Positions 21,816-32,177 of a stretch of 58,442 bases of DNA are shown in pieces. Origin of the DNA: Pigoraptor vietnamica (taxonomy: Eukaryota; Opisthokonta; Filasterea); NCBI GenBank assembly GCA_943704525.1, contig CALSCQ010002510.1, positions 1-58,442 on the forward strand, in the 5' to 3' direction. The notes below the pieces were generated by a model. It did no database searches. It was not told the DNA's origin and saw only the letters and a list, made by a program, of their open reading frames with translations. Both the position numbers and the translations under genes were made by a program. The stretch's first letter is position 1. Every line of letters begins with the position of its first letter.

Positions 21816-22105
21816 CGTACTCATGTAGACCCACAACAACCACACACGCCACGCGCATGTCTGCAATATGGCACTCATCACGTACTCATGTAGACCCATA
21901 CAGCCTACTCAAACACACGCGCCACGCGCATGTCTGCAATATGGCACTCCTCACGTACTCATGTAGACCCATACAGCCTACTCAAACACACGCGCCACGC
22001 GCATGTCTGCATTATGGCACTCCTCACTACTCATGTATACCCATACAACCTACACTCCAACGTACACGCCACGCGCATGTCTGCATTATGACGCTCATTC
22101 TTGTG
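21816..22105. repeat. Tandem minisatellite, about four units of 65-73 bp
   Basis: Four imperfect head-to-tail units, each containing ACTCATGTAGACCCA, then CACGCCACGCGCATGTCTGC and ATTATGGCACTC or a close variant. It ends only a few bases before the first recognisable coding sequence of the downstream Oca-type gene, and its last units may contribute that gene's start codon. Confidence 0.9.
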
Positions 22106-23193
22106 CACGCGCGCATAGCGTGAAACTTCTCACGCCGCCCGAGGCTTTCGGCATCGTCGAGCCGAACGTGTACCGCTCCAACTCGCCGTTTCCCGTGAAC
22201 TTCTCCTTCATAAAGACGCTCGACATTCGCACCGTCGTCGTGCTCTCCCCGGAAAAGCCGCTGCGCGCCGTTCTGGACTTCTTCGAGGAATCCAATGTCA
22301 ACATGGTGCGTGCGTGCGGCGGCTGATCTCGTTTCATCTCGTTTATGTGCGAGGACGCAATTGCGAGGCATTTCGAATGCATGTCTTTCGCGAAAGTAAG
22401 GCACTCCCCCCACTGATGGCCCTCTCGTCAGGTGCACCTCGGCCTCAAGGCGTGGAAACCGGACGTGAGTTGGAAGCCCGTGAGCGAGGAGCTCGTCAAG
22501 GAGAGCCTCGAAATTGTCCTCGACGCGACAAAGTACCCCGTCATGGTTATGTGCACGTGGGTGTGCTTGCGCGGGCTGTTTGTGCCCGTCCCATGGGGCG
22601 TTAAACGCGCGTGCGTGTGTCCGCGTGACTGGGGCGTGGGCAGTTGCCTGCGCGGATCCCTCTCATGCGACGGTCGTGTGTGAGTGTGGTGGGAGTGTGT
22701 TGGGACTCACGCGCGCTGTGGAACAGGTCGGGTGTGCATCAGACGGGCACACTTGTGGGGTGTCTCCGCAAGCTGCAGGGGTGGAATCTAACGTCGATTG
22801 TGAACGAGGTGCGGCTATAGGCAGGGGCACGCACGCACTCATGCAGACGCATACACACGCGCGCATGCACACACACACACGCACACGCACATACACGAAC
22901 GCACCGTGATGAGGCAGCCGTTCGTTAACTAAGCATCTTTCCGCCCCAGTACCGCATGTACGCCGGCACCAAGAATCGCTACGTCAACGAACAGTTTATT
23001 GAGCTCTTTGACCTGGATCTCATCACGCTCCCGCGCACACTCCCCGCGTGGTTTATCGACCAGGTCGCGATGGCGGTGAGCTGTGCACTGTGTTGCGCGT
23101 GGCGTGTACAAGTGCAACGACACGGCTGGAGTTCAACGCAATTCAATACGTCTGCAGGAGAAAGAGCGCGAAGGTCGCTCGCGTGCCCCATAG
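22003..23193 (+). CDS. Oca/Siw14-type dual-specificity phosphatase fold, probable pseudophosphatase
   Basis: Exons 22003?-22305, 22432-22556, 22727-22808, 22950-23075 and 23158-23193; 223 residues with the ATG at 22003, which lies in the tandem repeat. A better candidate may be an upstream exon (ATG near 21699 with a GTGAGT donor), so the first about 38 residues are uncertain. The domain (PF03162) is clear from AFGIVEPNVYRSNSPFPVNF, FIKTLDIRTVVVLSPEKP, LGLKAWKP, then MVMCTSGVHQTGTLVGCLRK, LQGWNLTSIVNEYRMYAG and NEQFIELFDLDLITLP. Siw14-type enzymes hydrolyse inositol pyrophosphates with a C-x5-R loop. Here the loop is CTSGVHQ, keeping Cys but with Gln for the essential Arg, so catalysis is unlikely and a scaffold role, as for several yeast Oca proteins, is more plausible. 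The loop is assembled across intron 22557-22726. Confidence 0.83.
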
Positions 23194-23509
23194 CCGCCCG
23201 GGCGCATGGCAGGATCGTGCGCGGTGCTTACGTGGATTCGTGGCACGGCGGTCGTCGCGTGTGGGTGTGAACGTGTTGCGGTGCGACTCGAATGTTGTCG
23301 CAGCCACACAACCCTCCGCGCGCTTGACGGTGGCGCTAACAATGTAACATTTCCTCGTGATCCGGCACCGCCAGCAGTGTGCGTGATGTTCACACGCTAC
23401 ACAGACAGCAAACAGTGGCAACCGCTTCCAAAATAGTACCGCACAAGCACACACAATCTGGCATGCCACCACAACAACGGCACACTTTTGCGACTCTGTA
23501 CATTGCGGC
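23194..23509. other. Convergent 3' intergenic region
   Basis: 316 bases between the stop of the Oca-type gene (plus) and the stop of ALDH8A1 (minus). No coding sequence, repeat or other feature is recognised. Confidence 0.6.
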
Positions 23510-25428
23510 TCAGTACTTGATGCAGACCGTCTTTTCCTCCGTGAAAAACTCGATCGAATACTCGCCGCCCTCGCGCCCAATGCCCGATGCCTTCATCCCG
23601 CCAAACGGCATGTTGAGGTCGCGCACCATCCAGCAGTTGCCCCACACGGTGCCGGCCTGTGCAAAGCGCAATTAAGCTGTGCTGCCAACACACACCTCTC
23701 ATGATATGTACGCGTTGCCGGCAAAAGGCCATAAGTCTCCACCCCACCCCCCACCCCTTCCATCCCTCCTCTGCGCGATCCGCGCGCAAGCACAGTCAAG
23801 AAGAGAGGTGCTTCACCTGTAGCCGCTTGGCGACGCGGTGCATCCGGCCGCTGTTCTCGGTCCACACGCAGGCGGCGAGGCCGTACTGGACGTCGTTGGC
23901 GATGCGAATGGCGTCCTCTTCCGTGTCGAACGGGACGCACACAACGACAGGCCCGAAGATCTCCTCCTTGACGCACCGCGACTCGAGTGACACGTTCGAT
24001 ATGATCGTCGGCCGCATGTAATATCCGCCCTTGTTGGCCTCGGGAACCTCCAGCGGGTCCACGCCGTCGCCGCAGTGGATGGTCGCGCCCTCTTCCCGCG
24101 CGATGGCCACGTACGACTTGACCTTAGCAAAGTGCTCCTTGCTCACCAGCGGTCCCATGCGCGTCGTTGCGTCCTCCGGGGCTCCCACTGTGATGCCGCG
24201 GGCCTGCGCCGCAAACGCCGCGACAAATTTGTCGAAAATGCCTCGCTGGATGAGAATGCGGCTGCTGCAGAGGCAGATCTCGCCCTGGTTGGTGAAGCTC
24301 GAGCGCACCGTCGTCGCGACGCACTCGTCAAAGTTGCAGTCGTCGAATATCACGGCGGCGTTCTTGCCGCCCAGCTCCAGCGACAGCTTCTTGTACATCG
24401 GCGCGCTCTGCTCGATAATGTGGCGCGCGGTCGCAGTGCCGCCCGTAAATGAGATGAGGGGCACGTGCGGGTGACGCACGAGCGCCGACCCCGCCCGCGC
24501 ACCGGTCCCAAACACGAGGTTGCAGACGCCGGGAGGCACGCCCGCGGCATTGAGCACGTCCGCGAGCATGTGCGCCGTCAGCGACGTGACTTCGCTGGGC
24601 TTTGCGACGACCGTGTTGCCCGTCGCAAGCGCCGGCGCAATCTTCCACGTGAGGAGGTACAGCGGGAGGTTCCACGGGGAGATGAGGCCCGCGACGCCCA
24701 CGGGGTGCCTGATCGTGTAGTTCACAGCGCCGACCGTGTCGTTGTGTGAGGCGCGCTCGGTCGAGTGGAGCACGGCCCCCGCAAAGAAGCGAAAGTTGTA
24801 CACGGCACTGGGGACGAGCACAAGTCAGCGAGACCATTTCGCAGGGACACGCATACATGCAGCGCAGAATGAGCGCGTGCACCCCTTCCGTCTAAGGAAC
24901 TTTATGACACCCCCCCCCCCCCCTCTCACACACACACACACTTTCTGTGCACACACCATGCACGCCATAACTCACCGGGGAATGTCCACCGTGCGCGCGA
25001 GCCACACAGGCTTGCCTTGGTCGGTGGATTCCGCCCTCGCAAACTCTTCGAGTCGCGACTCGAGAATGTCGGCGACGCGGTAGAGCACCTTTGAGCGGGC
25101 GTCCCTCGGCATGGCAGACCAACTATTGCACACGTGGGAGGGTGCGCAGTGATCAGAGTGCTGGAATTGCAGCCAAAAGGTGCACTCAAGCACAGTCGAT
25201 CGTGCAGAACATACGAGTATCAACCGACAGTCGTCCAGACGCAGGCGCAAGTACTCACGCCGGGAATGCATCCTGCGCGGCCCGCACAGCTGCCTCTATT
25301 TCGTCGGCGCCGCTGTCGGGAATGCGGCAGAGCACCTCGCCCGTCGACGGGTTGTACGAGTCAAAGTGGGACGCCGCGGGCACGGCCTTGCCGCCAATGA
25401 AATTGTGAATCACAATCGGAGTCGCCAT
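23510..25428 (-). CDS. ALDH8A1: 2-aminomuconic semialdehyde dehydrogenase (ALDH8A1)
   Basis: Four exons (25259-25428, 24976-25122, 23817-24807, 23510-23656), 484 residues against 487 in human ALDH8A1. The enzyme oxidises 2-aminomuconate semialdehyde with NAD in the tryptophan-kynurenine catabolic pathway, in the cytosol. Subfamily-specific text is strong: HNFIGGKAVPA, SYNPSTGEVLCRIPDSGADE, ESTDQGKPVWLARTVDIPRA, NFRFFAGAVLHSTE, VGVAGLISPWNLPLYLLTWK and AGVPPGVCNLVFGTG. The catalytic glutamate is in SLELGGKN and the nucleophilic cysteine in NQGEICLCSSR. EEIFGPV and NMPFGGMKASGIGREGGEYS close the domain. The poly(C)/CA tract at 24908-24945 is in intron 24808-24975. The gene is divergent from Artemis, with 356 nt between starts. 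Confidence 0.97.
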
Positions 25429-25784
25429 TCTCGGACTGTCACGCACACGCACACATACGCACACACGTCAACACTCACGCCGCACGCATTGGCCTCTTAT
25501 AAAGGCATGTCCCAAAGGCCAGTGCTCCACAACCAGTTGCGCAGTTGCGACGTCTGCGCAGTCACGTGGCCCCTCGTGCGGATCCTGATAAGGACCCTTT
25601 ACTTGTGTTACACGAATGAACAGGAACCGAGTTTTGCGCGCCAATGGCCACACATTGCGTTACTGCGCGCTTCTCAGCGTCGTCTTCAATACCAAACACA
25701 CGTGACACCTCCCGCAGTTGGCGCCCTCGCGTTCGTCTCACCCCGTGCCATGCACACAGTGTGTGCTTGCGAGACAGGCGCACC
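25429..25784. promoter_or_regulatory. Divergent promoter ALDH8A1/Artemis
   Basis: 356 bases hold two E-boxes, CACGTG at 25563-25568 and at 25699-25704 (the second as CACGTGAC). A TATA-like CTTATAAAGG lies at about 25496-25505, roughly 70 nt upstream of the ALDH8A1 ATG; read on that gene's strand it is CCTTTATAAG. Confidence 0.4.
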
Positions 25785-27894
25785 ATGTCCACTTTTGACG
25801 GAGTTATCGCCGAATACCCCGGCGTGGCCGCCGACTGCTTCTCCGGTGCCGCGCACCTCCCCGCAGCGTCCGCCTACTTCCTCTCCCACTTCCACAAGGG
25901 TATGCATCCACGGTCACAGTGAATGTGCACTGGTTGTCCATGCTCCACACGACAATTTCCACTGGAAAATGCGGAAGAAAAGATGCACGGCTTCCGATTT
26001 GCCACCGTTTGAACGCTTCCTCCATCATCCGATTTGCAGACCACACGCGCGGCCTCGAGCGCGCCACTCTGGGCAATGCGCCGATATTCTGCTCGTCGCT
26101 GACGCGCGCCTTGCTTCTTGCCGACCCCGACTATGCCCATCTCGGCGCCACGCTGCATCCACTCGAGATGGGGGAGCCCACTCAGATCCGCCTTCCCTCT
26201 GGAGACTCGCTGACGGTCACGCTCATCGACGCGGGCCACTGTCCCGGCTCCGTTATGTGGGTGTTGAGACACTGCGCGCTGGGCTGCATGGACTGCTTTG
26301 CCTCTGACGCCATTCTCGCCTGCAGGTTCCTGTTTGAGGGCTCGCGGGGGACTGTGCTCTACACGGGTGAGGCTCGTTGGTGGTTTCCATGGGATGCCGT
26401 TCGTACCGATAGCCTAAGTTGGTGGCTGTGACTTTGACGAGTGCGCATGTGTGCGTTCTGTGCTTGCGCTGCCACGCAAAGTGAGCAATGGCCCATTTCA
26501 GGCGATTTTCGGTTCGAGAACCCCGAGGCTTCTTTTCGCGACGTCGCCTGTCTCCATCAGTCCAACGGAACGCTCAAGCGCATCGATAAGGCGTACGTCG
26601 ACAACACGTTTGCACTCAAGAAATTCGCGACGTTCCCCACGAGGGTATGGCCGTTGCACCTCTCTCGCGCATGCTGACAGGCGTTGTTTTGTGTTTTGCA
26701 GTGCTTCGATTGACTCGCACACGTCACGTATTGCACGCTCACGTGCTGCGCCGTGATTCCCTCACAGCAAGAGTCAGCGCGGCATGTCGCCAACATCGTG
26801 CGTGAGAACGCGGGCCGCCACGTTTTCATGTGCTGCTCCATGCTCGGTTACGAGCCTCTTCTCAAAGCCGTTGCTGGCGCACTCGGTACAAAAGTGGGTG
26901 TCGCCTGTCGTCGTCATTCCTTCGCGCGAATTTCTCACTCATTCCGCATTCAGGTCCACTTGGATTCCGAGCGCATCGCCTCGTACCATCTCTGCCGCGA
27001 CGAGCAGGCGATTGCGTCGTTTTTGGAGTCCGTCACGTGCGATCGGGTGGCGCCGCAGTTGGGCACGTCTGCGGCAGGAGTGCACGCGTGCCTTCCGTGG
27101 TGCGAGGCCCTGCGCGACGCCGTCGCAAACCCAATAGTGGTAAAGCCGTCGGCCATGTGGTTTCTCGGGGACGGAAAGGCGCCGCCTTCCGAAGCACCGC
27201 GCGTGCGCCGCAAGGAGGTGGTGTGGGTGAGTGCACTCTGCATTAGATACTGAGCATGCTTATCTCCGTCATCGTTTGGACGTGTGGGTGCTTGTCATCA
27301 TTGGTCAGGAGAGATGGCTCACTTGACTCTGCGGGGGTGTGTGCGGCGCGCAGCACGTATTCCACTCGATGCACTCGTCCCTCGACGAATTCCGGCGCTT
27401 CGTAGAGTACATTCGCCCCGCCGACCTCTCTCCAATTGTGCGTAATATTGGCACTTCGTCTCTGTCGGAAACGCGGCGAGAACTGTTTGCTCTCATGAAC
27501 ATGCGGCTGCCGGAGGACATCGCGGTGGGTAACGCGCTCTCACTTGAGCATTGTGCAAACACAACCGACCGTTTTTGGTGAGTTGACGAAACAATGTCTG
27601 CAGATCCCACCCGCCCCGTCCCGTGCGACATCTGCCCGCACAATTCGTCCACTACTTGTTCGCCGGTCTTCGTCGCGCGTGTCGGTGGCAAGCGACGCGG
27701 ACACGGATGACTTTGGGGCGGGCCTCTTGCTTATGGAAAGTTGCCCAAAGCGCCGAAGGACCGGATCCTTCTCTGGCGGTTCACAGCAAGCCTCTGTGGC
27801 CGCAGTTGACACCCCCGCGCCCGTGGAAGACAAGGCTTGCGACGCACGGGATGTCGTCGATGTCGAGAATGTTCCCCCAAACGATAGTCTCTGA
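25785..27894 (+). CDS. DCLRE1C: Artemis/SNM1-type DNA repair nuclease (DCLRE1C-like)
   Basis: Eight exons (25785-25899, 26040-26256, 26326-26366, 26502-26644, 26768-26893, 26954-27226, 27354-27524, 27604-27894), 458 residues. Artemis belongs to the metallo-beta-lactamase/beta-CASP nucleases and opens hairpins and trims ends in non-homologous end joining. The start MSTFDGVIAEYPGVAADCFS parallels vertebrate Artemis. Metal ligands are the HxHxDH motif in FLSHFHKDH (split by intron 1), the His in AGHCPGSVM and the Asp in LYTGDFR. Beta-CASP pieces VDNTF, VKPSAMWF and FHSMHSSLDEFRRFVEYI follow. The tail is only about 100 residues, Ser/Arg-rich with a basic CPKRRRTG likely nuclear signal, much shorter than the roughly 300-residue human tail that contacts DNA-PKcs and ligase IV. 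Assignment to Artemis rather than SNM1A/B rests on the N-terminus and the KPSAMWF context. Confidence 0.92.
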
Positions 27895-28308
27895 CGGTGT
27901 GTACACTTGGCGGTCACGTGTAGCCTGTCCATTCTCTTTAGGCTGTCCATTCTCTTTAGGTTCCCCTCTCACATACCTGCCCGCCGCAGGGGCGATATCA
28001 TTTGTCGTCGTATGGACCCGCCGTATGTATGAATTGAGGCCGTACTGCTTGTAGCGGATACGCCCTCCATTGTGAATTAATGGTTTGGTTTATGTATGTT
28101 TTCATGCACGCTTCATTATTTTTTGTTGGGGACCAGCCCTCTTGCTTGCACGCACGCTGCACGCACGGGCGGCAGGGTGTTGATAACCCTTGCCATATCT
28201 CACACGATCATTGCGATGGCGGACAATAAGCGACATTTACGCGCGGGACTGCGGCGTCCTGCACCTCGTCTCCAGCAACGGACGCTTAAAATCGGCGCGA
28301 AAGCGCTC
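27895..28308. other. Convergent 3' intergenic region with an 18-bp tandem duplication
   Basis: 414 bases between the stops of Artemis (plus) and the CH-domain gene (minus). An 18-base unit (CTGTCCATTCTCTTTAGG) is repeated head to tail at 27925-27960. A CACGTG occurs near 27914. No gene was seen. Confidence 0.7.
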
Positions 28309-30024
28309 TTACTCGGCACGAGGCGTTGCGCCCTTAACCGTCTTCTCGCGCCGCTCGGACTTTGGGCTCTTGCCGCACTTTGGGCACGCGTCGTCGTCCT
28401 TCTTCTTCGTGTTCATCTCTGCGATCTCGCGAATCTTCTCTCCCATGATCGCATTGATCGACTCCATCCGGTGCATCTTGTCACGCTGCTCGCTGAGCTC
28501 CTTCTGCTGGGCGACGGCCAGCGCACAGAGGCGCGCGATGAGGCGCTCGAACGTGTCGTCCTCGTTCTCGCCGGCACACTCGCGCAGAACCGCTGCGGAG
28601 TCGCCTCCGATGGCGCCCAGGACGCCGGCCTGCATCCGCTCGACAGCTTCGTGGTGCCGAACAATGCGAGCCTCGAGCCGCGCGTGCGCGTCGGCCGCAT
28701 CGTCGTGGAGCGCAGTGAGGAGGTCGCGAAGGACGTCCTCGCACTCGCGCATCGAGTCGAACGCACTGGCCGGCGCTCCATGCGCGGCCGTGAGGTCGTT
28801 GAGTCGCTCCTCGATGCGCCGGCGCGCGTCCGCCGACACCTTGGTCGCGGCCATGAGAACGGTCGAGCGCAGCTGCATGTCGTGGGCACGAGCCTTCTCC
28901 ATTTGAGTCTTGACCGTTCCCGCGAACTCGCGGCAGGCGCTCTCGCTCTCCTTGATGCGCGTGCGCAGGTCCTCGACGTGCCTCTGCGCTTCCTCGTAGC
29001 GCGCGGTGAGATTGTGAAGCGCGGCCGCGTGCGTCTCGGACGCGGTGCTGTGCTCGCGCGCCGTTGCGATCGCCTCGTTCTCCTTGTTCTTCAGCGCGGT
29101 CCGCAGGTCGGCGACGGTCGCCTCGAGCATCTCCATGCGCTGGTACATCTCGGCAATCTCCTCCTCGCTCGGCAACCGAATGCCAATATGCGCGTTGAAG
29201 AGCGTCGCCGTGAACGCGAGATTGAGGCGCTTGTGGCCCTCCGCGATGTCCTTCGCCGTCACGAACCGCCGGCACCCGAGCTTGGCGGCCGCTTGGAGCA
29301 CGTGGTCTGCGCGCGCCTCGTTGTTCGCGCCCTCCGCGACGATTGCGGCGTGCAAGGACCCACCGATGGTCGGGTCCGACGCAATCTGGCCGAGAAGCAG
29401 ACCATAGCACTCCGAGTCGCAGATGTCGGACGAAAAATTCGAAACTGTGCGCGGGTTCCCCGAGCGCGCAAGGTGGTAATTGAACCAGCGCAGGAGGACC
29501 TTCTCCGCGCTGAGGTCGAGCAGGTCGCGAATACCCTCGCCGCGACGGAGGAGGCGCACGAGCTCGGGGTGCGAGGCAACGTTGACGTCCGCGAGCAGGT
29601 GCGCGCGGATCACCTGCCACACGAGACCGAGAAGGAGGTCGACGTTGCCGCCGAGAATGTCCTCGTTGCCGATGTTCACCACCTTGAGACCGATGCGCCG
29701 CGCGCCCTCGATGCCCATGTTGTTGTTCTCCGCGATTTCCCACGCATCCTTCGAGCCGGGCTTCTTGATGTTCTGCACGTTCGCGCCGTAGTGGATCTTG
29801 CTCTCGTCGACGGTGCCAGGCTTAATAGAATTCACGAGCTTGCAGAGCAGCACGCCGTTGCGCGCGCGATCGAAGAGGTCGTTGGGCTGTTCGATGGGTA
29901 TTACGCCAGCGAGCGTCGCGTCGTTGGCCAGCATGTTGTTGATATGTTCGACGTACGCCGCCGTTTCGCGCTGAATGGCCGCCGGGTCCTTCTCGACGGC
30001 CTTACGAATCGCGGTCGACGCCAT
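28309..30024 (-). CDS. Fimbrin-like actin-binding protein: two CH domains plus coiled coil
   Basis: Single exon, 571 residues, with ATG at 30024 and TAA at 28309-28311. Residues 1-270 form a fimbrin/plastin-type tandem calponin-homology pair: VIPIEQPNDLFDRARNGVLL, CKLVNSIKPGTVDESKIHYG, QNIKKPG, IGLKVVNIGNEDILGG, LGLVWQVIR, then second-CH elements LLRWFNYHLARSGN and IGIRLPSEEE. Residues about 285-555 are a long heptad-rich coiled coil (EMYQRMEMLEATVADLRTAL onward), and the tail has DACPKCGK and a basic end. Canonical fimbrins have EF-hands and two actin-binding domains; this protein has one domain with a coiled coil that could dimerise it, giving two actin-binding sites by assembly. It may bundle actin in the cytoplasm. 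The absence of introns in 1.7 kb is unusual here. Confidence 0.85.
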   Translation of the reverse strand: MASTAIRKAVEKDPAAIQRETAAYVEHINNMLANDATLAGVIPIEQPNDLFDRARNGVLLCKLVNSIKPGTVDESKIHYGANVQNIKKPGSKDAWEIAENNNMGIEGARRIGLKVVNIGNEDILGGNVDLLLGLVWQVIRAHLLADVNVASHPELVRLLRRGEGIRDLLDLSAEKVLLRWFNYHLARSGNPRTVSNFSSDICDSECYGLLLGQIASDPTIGGSLHAAIVAEGANNEARADHVLQAAAKLGCRRFVTAKDIAEGHKRLNLAFTATLFNAHIGIRLPSEEEIAEMYQRMEMLEATVADLRTALKNKENEAIATAREHSTASETHAAALHNLTARYEEAQRHVEDLRTRIKESESACREFAGTVKTQMEKARAHDMQLRSTVLMAATKVSADARRRIEERLNDLTAAHGAPASAFDSMRECEDVLRDLLTALHDDAADAHARLEARIVRHHEAVERMQAGVLGAIGGDSAAVLRECAGENEDDTFERLIARLCALAVAQQKELSEQRDKMHRMESINAIMGEKIREIAEMNTKKKDDDACPKCGKSPKSERREKTVKGATPRAE

Positions 30025-30208
30025 TTTCCGTTCTGTTTTCTCTCTCTCGCTCCTCGCCCTTTGTTCTGTTGGTAAAATCCACTTTGAATCCACTTGGCGC
30101 GAATGATTCACTTGAGGACAAACCAGAGAAAGTTGTACGAATGTTGAAAGTGTTGACGTGGCTTGCGGTGGCACGGGCTGTTTTTATGGGAGGGCCATCG
30201 GGGCGCAC

Positions 30209-30209
<1 letters not shown>

Positions 30210-30273
<64 letters not shown>
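30210..30273. repeat. CA dinucleotide microsatellite
   Basis: About 31 uninterrupted CA units in the 5' flank of the CH-domain gene. Confidence 0.95.
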
Positions 30274-30275
<2 letters not shown>

Positions 30276-30767
30276 GTGAAACGCGCGGAGGCGGGAAGCG
30301 AGAGCGTGTGCCCTTTTCTGCTGATGCTCACCTTTTATGGTCAATGTCCACTTTGGCGGTTACCTTCGTGGCCCTAAAAATGGCACGCGCGGTCCAATCT
30401 ATTTTTAAAACGCGCTTGTCCGGGTGACGTCAGCAACAACAGAGCTTCTGCACGCGCAGAGTGCGCGATGAAAACGACGTACCTTACTTCCACGTATTGT
30501 TTCGGATGTGCGGATCAGACACACAACGGCCGTATATATTCCCTCACGGCAAGGCAACTGGACGCGGTTCGCTGGTGAGTGGGGGCAAGGGGACGCTTGT
30601 TCAGTCTCTGGGCGAGGGGTCCGTGGCATGCGCGGAATGCCATAGCGTCAGCCGTCGGTGCACGGCGTTTGTCAATCGGCTGCTTGTTGTTCTCCATAAC
30701 AGTGTGTGACACCCCCCGCCCCATGGCCGTCCCTATGCGACGTACCCTTCCCGTGTTCTAAGTGCCG

Positions 30768-30775
30768 TATATAAA
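30768..30775 (+). promoter_or_regulatory. TATA box of the downstream coiled-coil gene
   Basis: TATATAAA followed by GG, 70 nt before the ATG at 30845; the best core-promoter match in the window. Position and orientation fit, but no transcription start is known. Confidence 0.5.
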
Positions 30776-30844
30776 GGAAGGTGCTGCAACCGAATCTTTC
30801 ATTGGGCCACACCAAGATTTCAGTGTTGTTGTAGATAGACAGAA

Positions 30845-31984
30845 ATGCCGCTGAGAGAAAGTGCGGACGCGCACTTGCTGCGTGTACATCGCGAAGTCCC
30901 CCACGCGGCCGGTCATTCCATCGCAAATCGCGTTGGCGCAGCGTATGCGAGGAGAAAGGTGGGCGTCGGCAGCAGTGTGTTGAAGCGCACGCTCTCTGAG
31001 GACCAAACAGATTCTCCTGTGTGCTTTGGACGTGTGTGTGCTTACATGCAAGTCGAACGCAGTCTGTGGAAGACGCGAGGAACGACATCGTCCACTCTCA
31101 TGATGACGTACACGCGCGTGCTCACGAGAGCGAGGGCACCGTCCACTCACACCTCCAGGCGCAAAGGAAGCGAAAGGAGGCCGCCCTTCGGAATCAGATT
31201 CGCGCATACATTGCGAAAGCGCGCGAGGCTCACATGAGGCGCAATGCTTCCGCCCTTCATGCGCTTGTGGACTCGCCGCAAATCAAACGACACTTGGGCT
31301 TCGCGCGCGCGTCGGATAGGCAACTCACTCGCCAGCGCTCTCGATCCGAAGGGAACGACGGCGCCGACTCGTTCACATCGCTCCTCGAAAGTGACGATCC
31401 CATCGAGCGCCTCCTCGCGGGTCCGTCAGGGGAGACCACGGCTATCGGCGAATGTCCGGGCGCAATCATCTGCAACGCCGTTCGACGTCCAAAGGCGCTC
31501 AAGTTCGACATCCTTTTTAGCGGATGCTTCTCTGCGGTGCCCAGCCCTCCCAAGAGTCGCCTCACTTCCGCGCCCGCAAAAACAGGCGCGTCCGCGGACA
31601 CATGCCCGAAAGGAGATGTTTGCGCACGAGTGCGCGACGCTTCCGTGAGGAGACAAGTGGGTGCAATTGGGCGCAACGGCACGAGTAACGCAACGACGTC
31701 TGACTCTGCCTTTTCTCCCGCAGTGCCTTCTTGACGCCGCCGCTGCCGCTGCACGGGCGAAAGTAGAGCACGCGCAGGCGATTGCGCACGAAATCAACAC
31801 GGCGAGGGAGCGCAAGAGGGCGCTCGAAATCGACCGCCAAGCCGCGCACCAGCAACGCGCCGACCGGGAGCGGCAGAGGCGCATGGCGCGTCGGGTCTCG
31901 TCTGCGAAAATGGACATCGCACGCGTCGAGAGCTTTGGCTCGTCAAAGAGGGAGACGGAAACAGGCATACCCGTCACTGCGTGA
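30845..31984 (+). CDS. Hypothetical coiled-coil protein
   Basis: Three exons (30845-30958, 31063-31656, 31724-31984) give 322 residues with consistent phases. It starts MPLRESADAHLLRVHREVPH. The middle includes QRKRKEAALRNQIRAYIAKA and ALHALVDSPQIKRHLGFARA, and the end is a charged helix, ARAKVEHAQAIAHEINTARE through QRADRERQRRMARR. I do not recognise the family. The coiled coil suggests a structural or adaptor role, but nothing in the sequence names one. It is convergent with HSF, with 193 nt between the stops. Support comes from the TATA box at the right distance, GTGGGC/GTGGGT donors with CAG acceptors, and helix-type amino-acid periodicity. Confidence 0.65.
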
Positions 31985-32177
31985 AGCGAAATACAGCCGT
32001 TCTGTACAGGCATTACCCGTTACTGGGTGAGAAGCGCTGCAATCGAAACACAACGCTCGCCGTCTCGCCTTAAAAATTGTAGTGTATGAAGCATTGCCGC
32101 GAGACCGCCAGAGACGCACGCGCTGCACGCACGCAACGCACCAACGCGCAGAAGTATGTACCCAGGGGCCCTCGAGT

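Larger units (their letters stand above)
30025..30844. promoter_or_regulatory. Divergent upstream region with CA microsatellite, CRE and TATA box
   Basis: 820 bases between the CH-domain gene start (minus) and the coiled-coil protein start (plus). It contains CA repeats (30210-30273), a palindromic CRE site TGACGTCA at 30425-30432 and a TATA box TATATAAA at 30768-30775. The TATA box is 70 nt upstream of the plus-strand ATG at 30845. A short block at about 30500-30516 (GATGTGCGGATCAG) resembles one end of the intronic repeat in reverse. Confidence 0.6.

Noticed and set aside
21816-22105. Regularly repeated units considered as a CRISPR-like array.
   Set aside because: Whole units of 65-73 bp are repeated, without unique spacers, in a eukaryotic intergenic/5' region; it is a minisatellite.
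28096-30075. Long plus-strand ORF (about 659 codons) antisense to the CH-domain gene.
   Set aside because: Arg/Leu/Val/Ala-rich shadow frame produced by GC-rich codons of the real minus-strand gene; no domain.
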